57,581 nt of DNA, taken from contig JAHJDH010000031.1 in NCBI GenBank assembly GCA_018812625.1, positions 1 to 57,581 of the forward strand, given 5' to 3'. The notes beneath the pieces were generated by a model that was not told where the DNA came from, ran no database searches, and was given only the letters and a program-made list of their open reading frames with translations. Both the position numbers and the translations under genes were made by a program. Positions 8,127 through 15,396 of this stretch are shown here, one piece after another. The number at the start of each line of letters is the position of its first letter. Position 1 is the stretch's first letter. The stretch comes from Microcaldota archaeon (lineage in GTDB: Archaea; Micrarchaeota; Micrarchaeia; Anstonellales; Bilamarchaeaceae).

Positions 8127-8783
8127 TTACCATTCTTTTTTGAATAAACCTTCCGTTATACGAGTGAAACCAAAATCAGGCAGCATGTCAAGTGCAGGTG
8201 CATTGAGTCCAAATGCCACTCCATGCGATGGAACAACTCTCATAAGCTCCTGTGCAATGTCGCTCATGTATATATCAGTTGCAAGTCTGACATTGGATGC
8301 CAGGATCGATCGATCTACTGAATTCATACAAACATTTGCAGATTGATCTGGCTGGAAAAATAGGAATTGGAGCATATCCTCGTTGATTGCCCGGAGTAGG
8401 ATATCCGGAAATTTGGGATTAATCATTTTTTCCATAACCTCTTCTGCATTTGTATAATCGACATATCTATCTACTGCAACATATTCGCTTACTCCAAGTG
8501 TTGCAGCAAGATGTGCCATCGAAAGGAAAGAATTGCTGTTGCCTGCTCCAATGTCAATAAGTCTTCTGCCTTTGAGAGCCTCCCCAAGAACTGGAGATGG
8601 ATTTTCCAGGCTGAAAAACATGCTAGTATCATAGACCACATCTGGAGCAAGTTCGTATGAAGATGGTTTAAAAGATCCCCAATAATCGCTCAGATGTTTT
8701 GCTGTCTCTACAATAGCTCTTGCTTTACCTTCAGGCACTTCTCTTCTTTGCATGGCTGGCTTTGGACCTTTGAATGTTACCAT
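8127..8783 (-). CDS. Methyltransferase-like protein, paralogue B
   Basis: The 218-residue protein has motif I as RLIDIGAGNSNSFLSMA, then EYVAVDRYVDYTN, and the C-terminal stretch RVVPSHGVAFGLNAPALDMLPDFGF. These three landmarks occur at the same positions as in the neighbouring paralogue at 7454. It is the upstream gene of the pair. An AT-rich ATTTATATT box about 30 bases before ATG 8783 fits a leaderless or short-leader transcript. The class I SAM fold is inferred from the glycine motif only. Confidence 0.62.
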   Translation of the reverse strand: MVTFKGPKPAMQRREVPEGKARAIVETAKHLSDYWGSFKPSSYELAPDVVYDTSMFFSLENPSPVLGEALKGRRLIDIGAGNSNSFLSMAHLAATLGVSEYVAVDRYVDYTNAEEVMEKMINPKFPDILLRAINEDMLQFLFFQPDQSANVCMNSVDRSILASNVRLATDIYMSDIAQELMRVVPSHGVAFGLNAPALDMLPDFGFTRITEGLFKKEW

Positions 8784-9036
8784 AAGGTGTAATCTGTGTG
8801 ATTATGAATATAAATATTCCGGTGAATTTGACATCTCATAAAGTTCTTTTTTGAGTTAAAAAATAGAATTTTTTCTGTGACTTTCACCATCCTTTCAACT
8901 AACGCTAATAATACTTTTAACAATACTAAACAAATTTTTCCCTTTTTTGTAGTTTTGACAAAAAAATCAACAAATGGTTATATTATGTGGTTTTGTGTAG
9001 TTATTAATCTGAACAAATGATAATCACGGTGGAACT
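8784..9036. promoter_or_regulatory. Divergent intergenic region with promoters
   Basis: These 253 bases separate two divergent genes and contain no open frame worth reporting. The minus-strand side has an ATTTATATT box about 25-30 bases before ATG 8783. On the plus side a run of A/T-rich boxes (TTATATTATG near 8976) and the ribosome site GGTGG immediately before ATG 9037 are visible. Nothing else stands out. Confidence 0.45.
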
Positions 9037-9567
9037 ATGAAACAAAAGACTCAAGAATCAAGATCAAAAAACTCAAACAAAAAACCAAAAGGAAGTTTTG
9101 GAACAGAACAATCGCCAAAAGGCATGCATGAAGGGAAAATTGATCCACTTGTTACATCTGAAGGGAGGCTTCTTCACAATCCAGTTGGAATCGATAATAT
9201 GCATATTTTATGCCAAGACTTCCTGGGAGTAGGATCAGCATCAAAAGGCAAAGTGGCCGAATCGACAGATGTTTTGGAAGATGATAGTCCTAGACATATG
9301 AGATTCGTTGAATGTGTTCTTGAAGGTGGTGTCACTGAAAATCGTGATCTTGCAGTTATGCCTGGAGGTACAAGAAAAGCTTTTCTTTCACATTACAAAG
9401 TGGAATTGACTGAGGGTACTACAAAGGAAGATTTTGCTAGATTTCTAAATGAACTAGGTATTGATGATATGCCTAAGCTTTCTGATCTCACATATGTCAT
9501 GTTACTTCGGGCTCAGGAGGCTGGTCTTGTTGAGCTTAGATATGAGCATGATATACTCCCAATCTAA
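9037..9567 (+). CDS. Hypothetical protein sharing the C-terminal motif of the barrel/transglutaminase-like protein
   Basis: The 176-residue soluble protein has a Lys/Ser/Gln-rich, probably disordered N-terminus (residues 1-35). Residues 39-54, VTSEGRLLHNPVGIDN, then HILCQDFLGV, match the last 28 residues of the secreted protein encoded at 26058-27980. The DNA of that stretch is also clearly similar, so the segment was copied between the genes. The remaining 110 residues form an unrelated compact domain with alternating helices and strands (KVELTEGTTKEDFARFLNELGI). There is no signal peptide, so it should be cytosolic. Function unknown. Confidence 0.68.
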   Translation: MKQKTQESRSKNSNKKPKGSFGTEQSPKGMHEGKIDPLVTSEGRLLHNPVGIDNMHILCQDFLGVGSASKGKVAESTDVLEDDSPRHMRFVECVLEGGVTENRDLAVMPGGTRKAFLSHYKVELTEGTTKEDFARFLNELGIDDMPKLSDLTYVMLLRAQEAGLVELRYEHDILPI

Positions 9568-9630
9568 GAGGGCTGAGATGGCCATTTTGAGCATTTAAGT
9601 AAGAGATGGTTTTAATGCATAAGCAAAACC

Positions 9631-9744
9631 ATGTCACAGTACTTTTCGATTGTAGGTGGACTTGGTACTGGGGTTATGGGAGTCGTATTGTTTCTCTTTA
9701 CGTTGCTCATTGATGATATTGCCAAGAGAGCGAATCTAAAATAA
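9631..9744 (+). CDS. 37-residue single-span membrane peptide
   Basis: A short frame from ATG 9631 to TAA 9742-9744 encodes MSQYFSIVGGLGTG followed by a hydrophobic span of about 16 residues (VMGVVLFLFTLLI) and a charged end (DDIAKRANLK). This is a well-formed transmembrane helix with a small-residue glycine face at its start, as in small membrane subunits. A TTTTAATG box lies about 20 bases upstream. It is too short for routine gene calling and has no known family. Confidence 0.5.
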   Translation: MSQYFSIVGGLGTGVMGVVLFLFTLLIDDIAKRANLK

Positions 9745-9787
9745 ATTTGTGGAACTGTTTTAAATAGTGTCAATTAATATAAATACG

Positions 9788-10051
9788 ATGAAGCTTAGAG
9801 AAGAGCAAAAAAACATGCGGATTCCAAAGAAACCACTCAGAACAATTCTTGCAGCAGCAGTTCTTGTCTCGAATATAATGGGATGTGCGGCTTCTCCAGG
9901 AAGAACTGAGACAATCTGCTCAAGTCAGGGGATGATCATGTATGATCGCAGGATGGATGAGGATCCACAGATGCTTACTCCTGAAGATAGAGAGTTTTTG
10001 CTCAGGAACAACCATGTTCATATGAGATGCGTTACTGTTCCGGCAAGATGA
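9788..10051 (+). CDS. Predicted small lipoprotein or secreted protein
   Basis: The product has 87 residues from ATG 9788, chosen because TTTTAAATAG lies about 27 bases upstream; ATG 9815 is a possible internal start. A basic N-terminus precedes the hydrophobic stretch TILAAAVLVSNIMGCAAS, whose IMGC fits a lipobox. The mature part is about 50 residues with two cysteines (ICSSQG and MRCVTVPAR) that may form a disulfide. Function unknown. Confidence 0.55.
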   Translation: MKLREEQKNMRIPKKPLRTILAAAVLVSNIMGCAASPGRTETICSSQGMIMYDRRMDEDPQMLTPEDREFLLRNNHVHMRCVTVPAR

Positions 10052-10099
10052 AGCATCAAAATCTAATTTTTCAGCTAAAAGATTAAGATTAAAAATATT

Positions 10100-10133
10100 A
10101 TGTTAGTTATTTCTAACATTATGTTATTTAAAT
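10100..10133 (+). promoter_or_regulatory. Palindromic operator next to TATA box of the DUF2178/XRE operon
   Basis: A perfect 7-base inverted repeat, ATGTTAG at 10100-10106 and CTAACAT at 10113-10119, is followed by a third half-site-like ATGTTAT (10121-10127). A TTATTTAAAT TATA-like box lies at about 10124-10133. The site sits just upstream of the membrane-protein/XRE gene pair. The XRE protein is the natural candidate to bind it, which would make the operon self-regulated. Confidence 0.6.
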
Positions 10134-10160
10134 CAAACAATAACCCCCGAGGTTTCAAAA

Positions 10161-10583
10161 ATGAAAGCAAAAAACAATAATGATCTAATCCGTCTGATAG
10201 CAATAATCCTGATAAGCATTTCAGTGATTGCAACCGGAGCTCTCCTTTCTATTAATGCATATGCGAAAGGAGATATGGGAGGTGCAATTGGAGGGGGCAT
10301 TATCGCTGCCATTATTCTTGTGTTTGCCATCTTTACTTTCATAAGAGGAAATCGTGATTTAAAAAAAGGATTTCCGCTACAGGATGAGAGGAGCAAAAGA
10401 GTGATGGAAAAGGCAGCTACTAAGGCATTTTATGCATCTCTTTACCTACTACTGATATTGGGATTCCTGTCTGATGAACTTATACAATTTAGGGATGTTA
10501 GCCAGGCAACGAGTGTAGCTGTAGGCGGAATGGCCATCTTATGGGTTGTGTTTTGGGTCTATTACAACAGAAAGGAGATTTGA
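10161..10583 (+). CDS. DUF2178-like membrane protein
   Basis: The 140-residue protein has four hydrophobic segments (about residues 10-30, 36-54, 85-103 and 112-132). The cytosolic loop between the second and third is charged and contains [24 protein letters not shown]. Such a loop, DER-S-V-EKA, is characteristic of the DUF2178 family, whose genes usually precede a small XRE regulator, exactly as here. GAGGTT lies ahead of ATG 10161. Its job is not known; co-occurrence with the regulator suggests a sensing or stress role. Confidence 0.78.
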   Translation: MKAKNNNDLIRLIAIILISISVIATGALLSINAYAKGDMGGAIGGGIIAAIILVFAIFTFIRGNRDLKKGFPLQDERSKRVMEKAATKAFYASLYLLLILGFLSDELIQFRDVSQATSVAVGGMAILWVVFWVYYNRKEI

Positions 10584-10584
10584 A

Positions 10585-10779
10585 ATGAAAACCCGGATAA
10601 AAGAATTTAGGGCAAGATATGATCTTACTCAGGACGATCTTGCAAGAAAAGTTGGAGTAAGGAGGGAAACCATATTATTTCTCGAGAAGGGCAAATACAA
10701 TCCTTCGCTTCAGCTTGCCCACAATATTGCAAACGTTCTGAAATCAACCATTGAAGAAATATTTCTCTTTGATGACTAA
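10585..10779 (+). CDS. Small XRE-family transcriptional regulator
   Basis: The 64-residue protein is essentially one helix-turn-helix domain of the Cro/CI (XRE) type: [43 protein letters not shown] 10585 is preferred because AAGGAGAT lies just upstream and the family starts at MK-RIKE. It begins right at the end of the DUF2178 gene and is surely co-transcribed. It probably represses its own operon through the palindrome at 10100-10119. Confidence 0.92.
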   Translation: MKTRIKEFRARYDLTQDDLARKVGVRRETILFLEKGKYNPSLQLAHNIANVLKSTIEEIFLFDD

Positions 10780-10797
10780 TTTAAAGAGAAACAGGAT

Positions 10798-11322
10798 ATG
10801 TTTTATAATTTCCCAGATATCTTTCAATGGATGAGATTTGAACTTAAGGGCACACGTCCTTCCATCCTGACAATTATTTTCCTTCTTGTAATGTCAGTCT
10901 ATCTACCATTCTTTGGATCCATATTTCTTCCTCCCCCACTGAGCTGGCTATTTTATCTTGGCGCTCTTCTCGTTGCCTTCTCGTTTTTGTATTATGTATA
11001 TCTATTTGTAAGTGGAAAAAGCGTGAGGGCAGTTGAAACTGAAGAAGAATATTTGGCACTCGAGCTTCATAATGGGGAGAAAAGCAGATATAAGTATCAG
11101 GACATTAGCACGCTTATCTTCATTCCTTCTCCATCAACATTTGGAAGAAGGACGTTTATGCTCTCATTCTTCTACAAGGTCCGCGCAGGTCCGTGGGAAA
11201 CATCGAAATACATATCCTTCAAGGTTCCGGATGAGAAAACTGCAAAGGCAATTGCTGAAGAAATAGAAACTCATTCAGTGAAAATGGATCCTTCAGTAGA
11301 AGCTCTCAGGAAGGCAGTCTAA
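10798..11322 (+). CDS. Membrane protein with PH-like domain
   Basis: The 174-residue protein has two hydrophobic segments (about residues 24-44 and 50-72), then about 90 residues of strand-forming sequence (SVRAVETEEEYLALELHNGEK) and a final charged helix (DEKTAKAIAEEIETHS). The layout parallels the gene products at 2114 and 18574. It lies 18 bases after the XRE gene and may belong to the same transcript. Function unknown; the PH-like fold is inferred from pattern. Confidence 0.6.
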   Translation: MFYNFPDIFQWMRFELKGTRPSILTIIFLLVMSVYLPFFGSIFLPPPLSWLFYLGALLVAFSFLYYVYLFVSGKSVRAVETEEEYLALELHNGEKSRYKYQDISTLIFIPSPSTFGRRTFMLSFFYKVRAGPWETSKYISFKVPDEKTAKAIAEEIETHSVKMDPSVEALRKAV

Positions 11323-11359
11323 AGTATCAATTTTTATTTTCTGAGGAAGTAACCGAATA

Positions 11360-11740
11360 ATGGTTGAAATCTCAGTATGTCCGAACTGCGGTAAGCTTAT
11401 TGAAGGGCCAGAATATCTCACTTCTTTCAAGAAAATCCCTCAGAATGTCGGCCTGGATTTTGATCCTGTTGCAGGAAGGTTTCTCTGCGATGGCTGCAAT
11501 TACTCCGGGCTTCCAATACAGATTGAAGACACCGAACATGATAAAATTGATTTTCCAAATAAAAAAATAGGTTTGCCACTTGCCCGGGCCAATCCGGAAT
11601 TTTATCAGTTGATTATAATCTCAGGGCTAATTATGATCGTTGGACTTTTTGTTCCAGTTATTGGTCCAGTAATAACCCTGATCGGGCTTTTGCTGCTTGG
11701 TTATACGTTCTTCAGGGTGCCTAAATACAAGCAAACATGA
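11360..11740 (+). CDS. Zinc-ribbon membrane protein
   Basis: The 126-residue protein begins with a four-cysteine zinc ribbon, CPNCGK at 7-12 and CDGCNYSGLP at about 44-53. A soluble linker and two hydrophobic C-terminal segments (about residues 84-101 and 103-118) follow, so the ribbon should sit on the cytosolic face. The second knuckle, C-x2-C-x-Y-x-GLP, recurs in the tiny gene at 17381, making the two relatives. No enzymatic motif. Confidence 0.7.
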   Translation: MVEISVCPNCGKLIEGPEYLTSFKKIPQNVGLDFDPVAGRFLCDGCNYSGLPIQIEDTEHDKIDFPNKKIGLPLARANPEFYQLIIISGLIMIVGLFVPVIGPVITLIGLLLLGYTFFRVPKYKQT

Positions 11741-11793
11741 CTTTTTTTGCTAAAGACTACTTATTAATAAAATATTGAGTAGAACTATGGTCA

Positions 11794-12468
11794 ATGGCAA
11801 CATTAGATTTAACGTCAGTCAGTTTCATACTTCTTATAATAAACTATATTTCCCTTGCAGGAATTTTTTTACTGAGATACTTTAATCCAAAAAAATGGTC
11901 TGCATGGCTTGTGAAGGCCTCAGCATCTTATTTCGTTGTCTATACCATTACAATGTTCGTTCTTCTCATTATGTTCTTCGTGATCCTCCTCCTGCCTGCG
12001 ATCGAGCTTATGGATCCTAGTATTTTCATCCTGTTGTTCCTCTTGGGTTTTCTTTTCCTGATATTAGTTGCAGTTAAAAAACAGATTGAAAACCTCGAAG
12101 GTGGTCTACTTTCTCCTTTTCTGCTTTACTTATTCTCAGTCGGACAGGAAGTGTTTTACACAGTAACCTCAAAGGATGGCATGGTCCTGCTTCTCATCCT
12201 GATATTCTGGTATTTCATCGGGGCATTTGTGATTCTGTTACTCGGCAAGATCATTGGATATCTGCTTGATAAATTATTTCCAAAAATTGCCATGGAGCAT
12301 ATGAAAATCATGAAATCTAAGTTTGGAAATAGTGCTCCTTCGATAATTAAATTTGATGATGGCAGTGTAATGACGGGCTTTGGCCCAACTGCTGAATTTG
12401 CAGGAATGGGAATTGGATTTGCACTTTGGATGATAAGCCGCCATTTTGTTTTTGGAATTGTTCTTTAG
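11794..12468 (+). CDS. Polytopic membrane protein, unknown
   Basis: This 224-residue protein has about five to six hydrophobic segments: residues 5-25, 44-70, 74-95, 105-122, 126-155 and a C-terminal one near 200-220. A charged cytosolic stretch lies around FPKIAMEHMKIMKSKFGNSAP. No transporter signature is recognisable. It stands in a run of small membrane-protein genes on the same strand, none with a known role. Confidence 0.6.
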   Translation: MATLDLTSVSFILLIINYISLAGIFLLRYFNPKKWSAWLVKASASYFVVYTITMFVLLIMFFVILLLPAIELMDPSIFILLFLLGFLFLILVAVKKQIENLEGGLLSPFLLYLFSVGQEVFYTVTSKDGMVLLLILIFWYFIGAFVILLLGKIIGYLLDKLFPKIAMEHMKIMKSKFGNSAPSIIKFDDGSVMTGFGPTAEFAGMGIGFALWMISRHFVFGIVL

Positions 12469-12529
12469 CAGGTGTTTATGATTTATACTTCCCTTTACAA
12501 GTAAACTAAAAAGAATAATTGAGGTTAAC

Positions 12530-12955
12530 ATGATGATCATTGGAAAGGACTTGGTTTCAGGATTGAGAAAACTGAAAGAGAAAGATGGTATTGAGATAAA
12601 CGGAGAAAAATATGAAGTTATCTCTACTGAGGAACTGTTTGATACAACAGAAATCAAAGCAGAACATGAGACAAGAAGCAAAGGCATGCAGATTGATCTG
12701 AAGAAAGCAGAAACTGACGCGTTTGCAACTCATTATTTGATGTCCTTCATGGATGTTGAGGTGGAATATAAACGGACTGGTGTCTTCGATGGGCCGCCTC
12801 CACTAAATCCAAATCCAGAGATATTGTTTGTTCAGGATATGGAAGCAAACAAAACCTACAAGTACAGCGTAACAAAAAAAGAGAAAAATGAAATAGAACT
12901 TCAGTTCCTCAAAGGCGAAGAGGAAATAGGAATTAAATTATTGAGTATTCTATAG
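12530..12955 (+). CDS. Hypothetical soluble protein
   Basis: The 141-residue acidic protein starts at ATG 12530 (or 12533) behind GAGGT. Alternating strands and charged turns (GIEINGEKYEVISTEELFD) suggest a small beta-rich domain, with a Pro-rich loop DGPPPLNPNPE in the middle. No signal, membrane segment or catalytic motif is visible and I recognise no family. Confidence 0.55.
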   Translation: MMIIGKDLVSGLRKLKEKDGIEINGEKYEVISTEELFDTTEIKAEHETRSKGMQIDLKKAETDAFATHYLMSFMDVEVEYKRTGVFDGPPPLNPNPEILFVQDMEANKTYKYSVTKKEKNEIELQFLKGEEEIGIKLLSIL

Positions 12956-13009
12956 AATCTGGAGCCAAAAGAACGTTTAAGTAAAGCTCGGAATAAGAAG
13001 GATTGAAGT

Positions 13010-13732
13010 ATGAAATTCAATCATCTAGTAACTCGGAATTTTTTAATTTTACTGATATCATTTGTGGCAATTTGGGGAATTTCCATATTTTTATTTCCCA
13101 TATTAATCTCTTTAATCGAGTATGGGTCTCATCCAGATACAATAGAATATTCTACACTTGTGCTACCCATATATTCAATCAATCTTTCAGTATCTCTTAT
13201 TGCGATTTATCTTCTATGTAAAAACAGATACAAGAATGGCCAGTCAGGTGATATGAGATTAGATTTCTTATTCGGTTTCCTGCCCATGATGATGATTTGG
13301 ACAATCATATTCATTTCTGCAGTAATGTTGCCTGACGGATGCGGTTGTGCCGGCATGGCATGTTTTTGTGTCTTTTTAATACCGCTTTTCTTTTTAGTTC
13401 CAGTAATTATATACTCTGCTTATATGGGTGGAGCAGTAATTTACTTTAGTCATATATACAAAAATAAAGACATTAAATCTGGTTTGGAAATATGGTTATT
13501 TTTGTCAATCATTTACTTCATATTCCCAATAATCGTAGAATTGATGTTAGTCATTAATTCAACTGCAATGCCGGATTATGGAAGCAATTCATTATTTTCA
13601 GATTTCCAATCTACTGAACTGTATTTATTTGAAGTATTCTTATCCATGATAATTCCAGTGTTATCGTTTTATCTTATTTATAGGGATGTCAATAAGACTA
13701 TTGAAAGTAATCCAAAACTGGTGGAAAAATGA
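13010..13732 (+). CDS. Polytopic membrane protein with Cys cluster
   Basis: The 240-residue protein has six hydrophobic segments (starting near residues 11, 46, 87, 125, 158 and 212). Between the third and fourth is the unusual cysteine-rich sequence DGCGCAGMACFC. Its last four bases overlap the start of the TspO gene, so the two are translationally coupled. The cysteines could bind a metal or form disulfides. Family not recognised. Confidence 0.65.
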   Translation: MKFNHLVTRNFLILLISFVAIWGISIFLFPILISLIEYGSHPDTIEYSTLVLPIYSINLSVSLIAIYLLCKNRYKNGQSGDMRLDFLFGFLPMMMIWTIIFISAVMLPDGCGCAGMACFCVFLIPLFFLVPVIIYSAYMGGAVIYFSHIYKNKDIKSGLEIWLFLSIIYFIFPIIVELMLVINSTAMPDYGSNSLFSDFQSTELYLFEVFLSMIIPVLSFYLIYRDVNKTIESNPKLVEK

Positions 13733-14193
13733 AATGGAAAGAATTAATACTTGCAATAATTATCTGTGAACTTGCTGGCATTATCGGTTCTGCATTTACA
13801 TTAGAATCTGTCCAGAACTGGTATTCCTATCTTGAAAAGCCCGATTTCAACCCTCCTAATTGGATCTTTGGCCCTGTTTGGACTAGCCTGTATTTTATGA
13901 TGGGAATTTCTGTATTTCTTGTTTTTGTATCTGGAAAAGAAGGATCGATGAGAGCAACATTGCTATTTGCCGGGCAACTTGTGCTGAACACATTATGGTC
14001 CATAGCTTTCTTTGGTATGCAATCTCCTTTCTTTGGTCTGATTGTTATTGCCATGCTGTGGATCATGATAGTAGCAACAATCATCTCATTCTATCCCATC
14101 TCCAAAAAAGCAGCATATCTGCTGATACCCTATATATTTTGGGTTAGTTTTGCAGCTGTGTTGAATTACTCTATCTGGATGCTCAATGGATAA
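13729..14193 (+). CDS. tspO: TspO/MBR family membrane protein
   Basis: The 154-residue protein has the expected five transmembrane segments. The family signature WYSYLEKPDFNPPNWIFGP then VWTSLYFMMG lies at residues 31-62, and the conserved LNTLWSIAFFG in the fourth segment. TspO proteins bind porphyrins and other aromatic ligands and modulate tetrapyrrole or stress responses. The ATG overlaps the stop of the preceding membrane gene by four bases. Assignment to the family is secure; the physiological ligand here is not known. Confidence 0.93.
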   Translation: MKWKELILAIIICELAGIIGSAFTLESVQNWYSYLEKPDFNPPNWIFGPVWTSLYFMMGISVFLVFVSGKEGSMRATLLFAGQLVLNTLWSIAFFGMQSPFFGLIVIAMLWIMIVATIISFYPISKKAAYLLIPYIFWVSFAAVLNYSIWMLNG

Positions 14194-14293
14194 GATGTTC
14201 GGTTATGATTTTTTAGAACTAATACATTTTTATTTTCTGAGCGAGTTAATTTTCTCCTAAATCAAATTAAAAATAGATGAACAGGGTTTTTGT

Positions 14294-14692
14294 ATGGGAA
14301 ACATTGCATATTTTGAGATACCAGCAGATGATATTGAGAGAGCCAAGAAATTCTATATGGCAGTTTTTGGCTGGGATATAAGGAAGTTTGAGATGGCAGG
14401 CGTAGCCCCAAATTATCAGTCTGTCATGACTGGTGAACCAGTTACAGTAAAAGGACCAGGTTATGAGATGAGCCAATTGAATTCTGGCGGGATGAGCCAA
14501 AGAATGTTTCCAAACCAGCCGATAACAAGCTATGTGCAAGTAGATAATGTTGATGAAATGCTTGAAAAAGTAAAGACAAGTGGCGGCAAGCAGCATGGGG
14601 AGAAGATAAATATTCCAAATGTCGGCACCATAGCTTTCATAAATGACAGTGAGGGCAATGTCCTTGGTCTTTGGCAACCTATGAGAATGTGA
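14294..14692 (+). CDS. VOC-family (glyoxalase-like) protein
   Basis: The 132-residue protein shows the vicinal oxygen chelate beta-alpha-beta-beta-beta layout twice. It starts with YFEIPADDIERAKKFYMAVFGWDI and ends with the second-half hallmarks VDNVDEMLEKVKTSGG and AFINDSEGNVLGLWQP. VOC proteins bind a divalent metal and include glyoxalases, dioxygenases and resistance proteins. This lone short member matches the general CFP-30-like group, and its substrate cannot be deduced. Confidence 0.88.
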   Translation: MGNIAYFEIPADDIERAKKFYMAVFGWDIRKFEMAGVAPNYQSVMTGEPVTVKGPGYEMSQLNSGGMSQRMFPNQPITSYVQVDNVDEMLEKVKTSGGKQHGEKINIPNVGTIAFINDSEGNVLGLWQPMRM

Positions 14693-14734
14693 AATTAAAA
14701 ATATTGCTGTTGATCTACTATCTTGGGGATGTAC

Positions 14735-14956
14735 ATGAAATTTGGAATAACAGTTGGAAATACCGACAGGATGATAAGATATGTTGTTGCAGCTATTCTT
14801 GTTGTAGCTGGCATTTTCTTCCTTGGCTCACCACTGGATCTTGTGGCATATGCTGTTGCTTTGATTCTTGTTGTGACTGGCTATACCAAGGTGTGCGCAC
14901 TATATTCTGTGCTTGGGATCAATACTCTTGGGAAGGATAAAAAAGCCAAGAAATAA
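14735..14956 (+). CDS. DUF2892 small membrane protein
   Basis: The protein has 73 residues from ATG 14735; ATG 14729 and TTG 14723 are in frame. It shows the DUF2892 (YgaP-like transmembrane) pattern: an N-terminal VGNTDRMIRYVV, two hydrophobic segments (VVAAILVVAGIFFLG and LVAYAVALILVVTGYT), then a KVCALYSVLGINT tail. It lies 40 bases after the VOC gene and 30 bases before the repair glycosylase. These families often sit beside rhodanese or redox genes, but none is here. Confidence 0.85.
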   Translation: MKFGITVGNTDRMIRYVVAAILVVAGIFFLGSPLDLVAYAVALILVVTGYTKVCALYSVLGINTLGKDKKAKK

Positions 14957-14987
14957 TTCTCATATTATCAGTCATTTAGGTATTATA

Positions 14988-15317
14988 ATGAGGATTTGGG
15001 ACATAGAACCATCAAAACTATGCAGAGAGCACTTGCTAGGTGAACACAGAGAACTGCATGCAATATGGTCCATACTTACCAAAGGAAAGAAAGGCTATTC
15101 GCAGCATCCTGAAACAAAAAGATGGAGGGGAAAGCTGCTTGCACTCTACAAACGACATCAGAAACTAGTTGCTGAAATGAAAAAAAGAGGCTATAATCAT
15201 AAGAGTGATCTGGATTATTCCCTTGCCAAAGGCGGAAGAGTTCAAAATGATTATGTAAATTCATACAGTGAGCAGATCGAAATCCTGAGAGGAAAAAAGT
15301 GCGGCTGTAAAGTTTAG
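14988..15317 (+). CDS. pdg: Pyrimidine dimer DNA glycosylase (T4 endonuclease V type)
   Basis: The 109-residue protein begins MRIWDIEPSKLCREHLLGEHRELHAIW. This is the start of the T4 endonuclease V/pyrimidine dimer glycosylase family, with the catalytic glutamate in the GEHRE segment. It continues with YSQHPETKRWRGKL and LVAEMKKRGYNHKS, also typical. The enzyme recognises UV-induced cyclobutane dimers and cuts the glycosidic bond and backbone. ATG 14988 is chosen by family alignment; the frame is open further upstream. It ends in GCGCKV-like cysteines (KKCGCKV). Confidence 0.9.
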   Translation: MRIWDIEPSKLCREHLLGEHRELHAIWSILTKGKKGYSQHPETKRWRGKLLALYKRHQKLVAEMKKRGYNHKSDLDYSLAKGGRVQNDYVNSYSEQIEILRGKKCGCKV

Positions 15318-15396
15318 CTACTATGAAAACTGCAACCGTGAAGCCAAGAGGCAAAATTCCAAAATGAAACTAATTGTTTCATTGATTGCCAACTGA

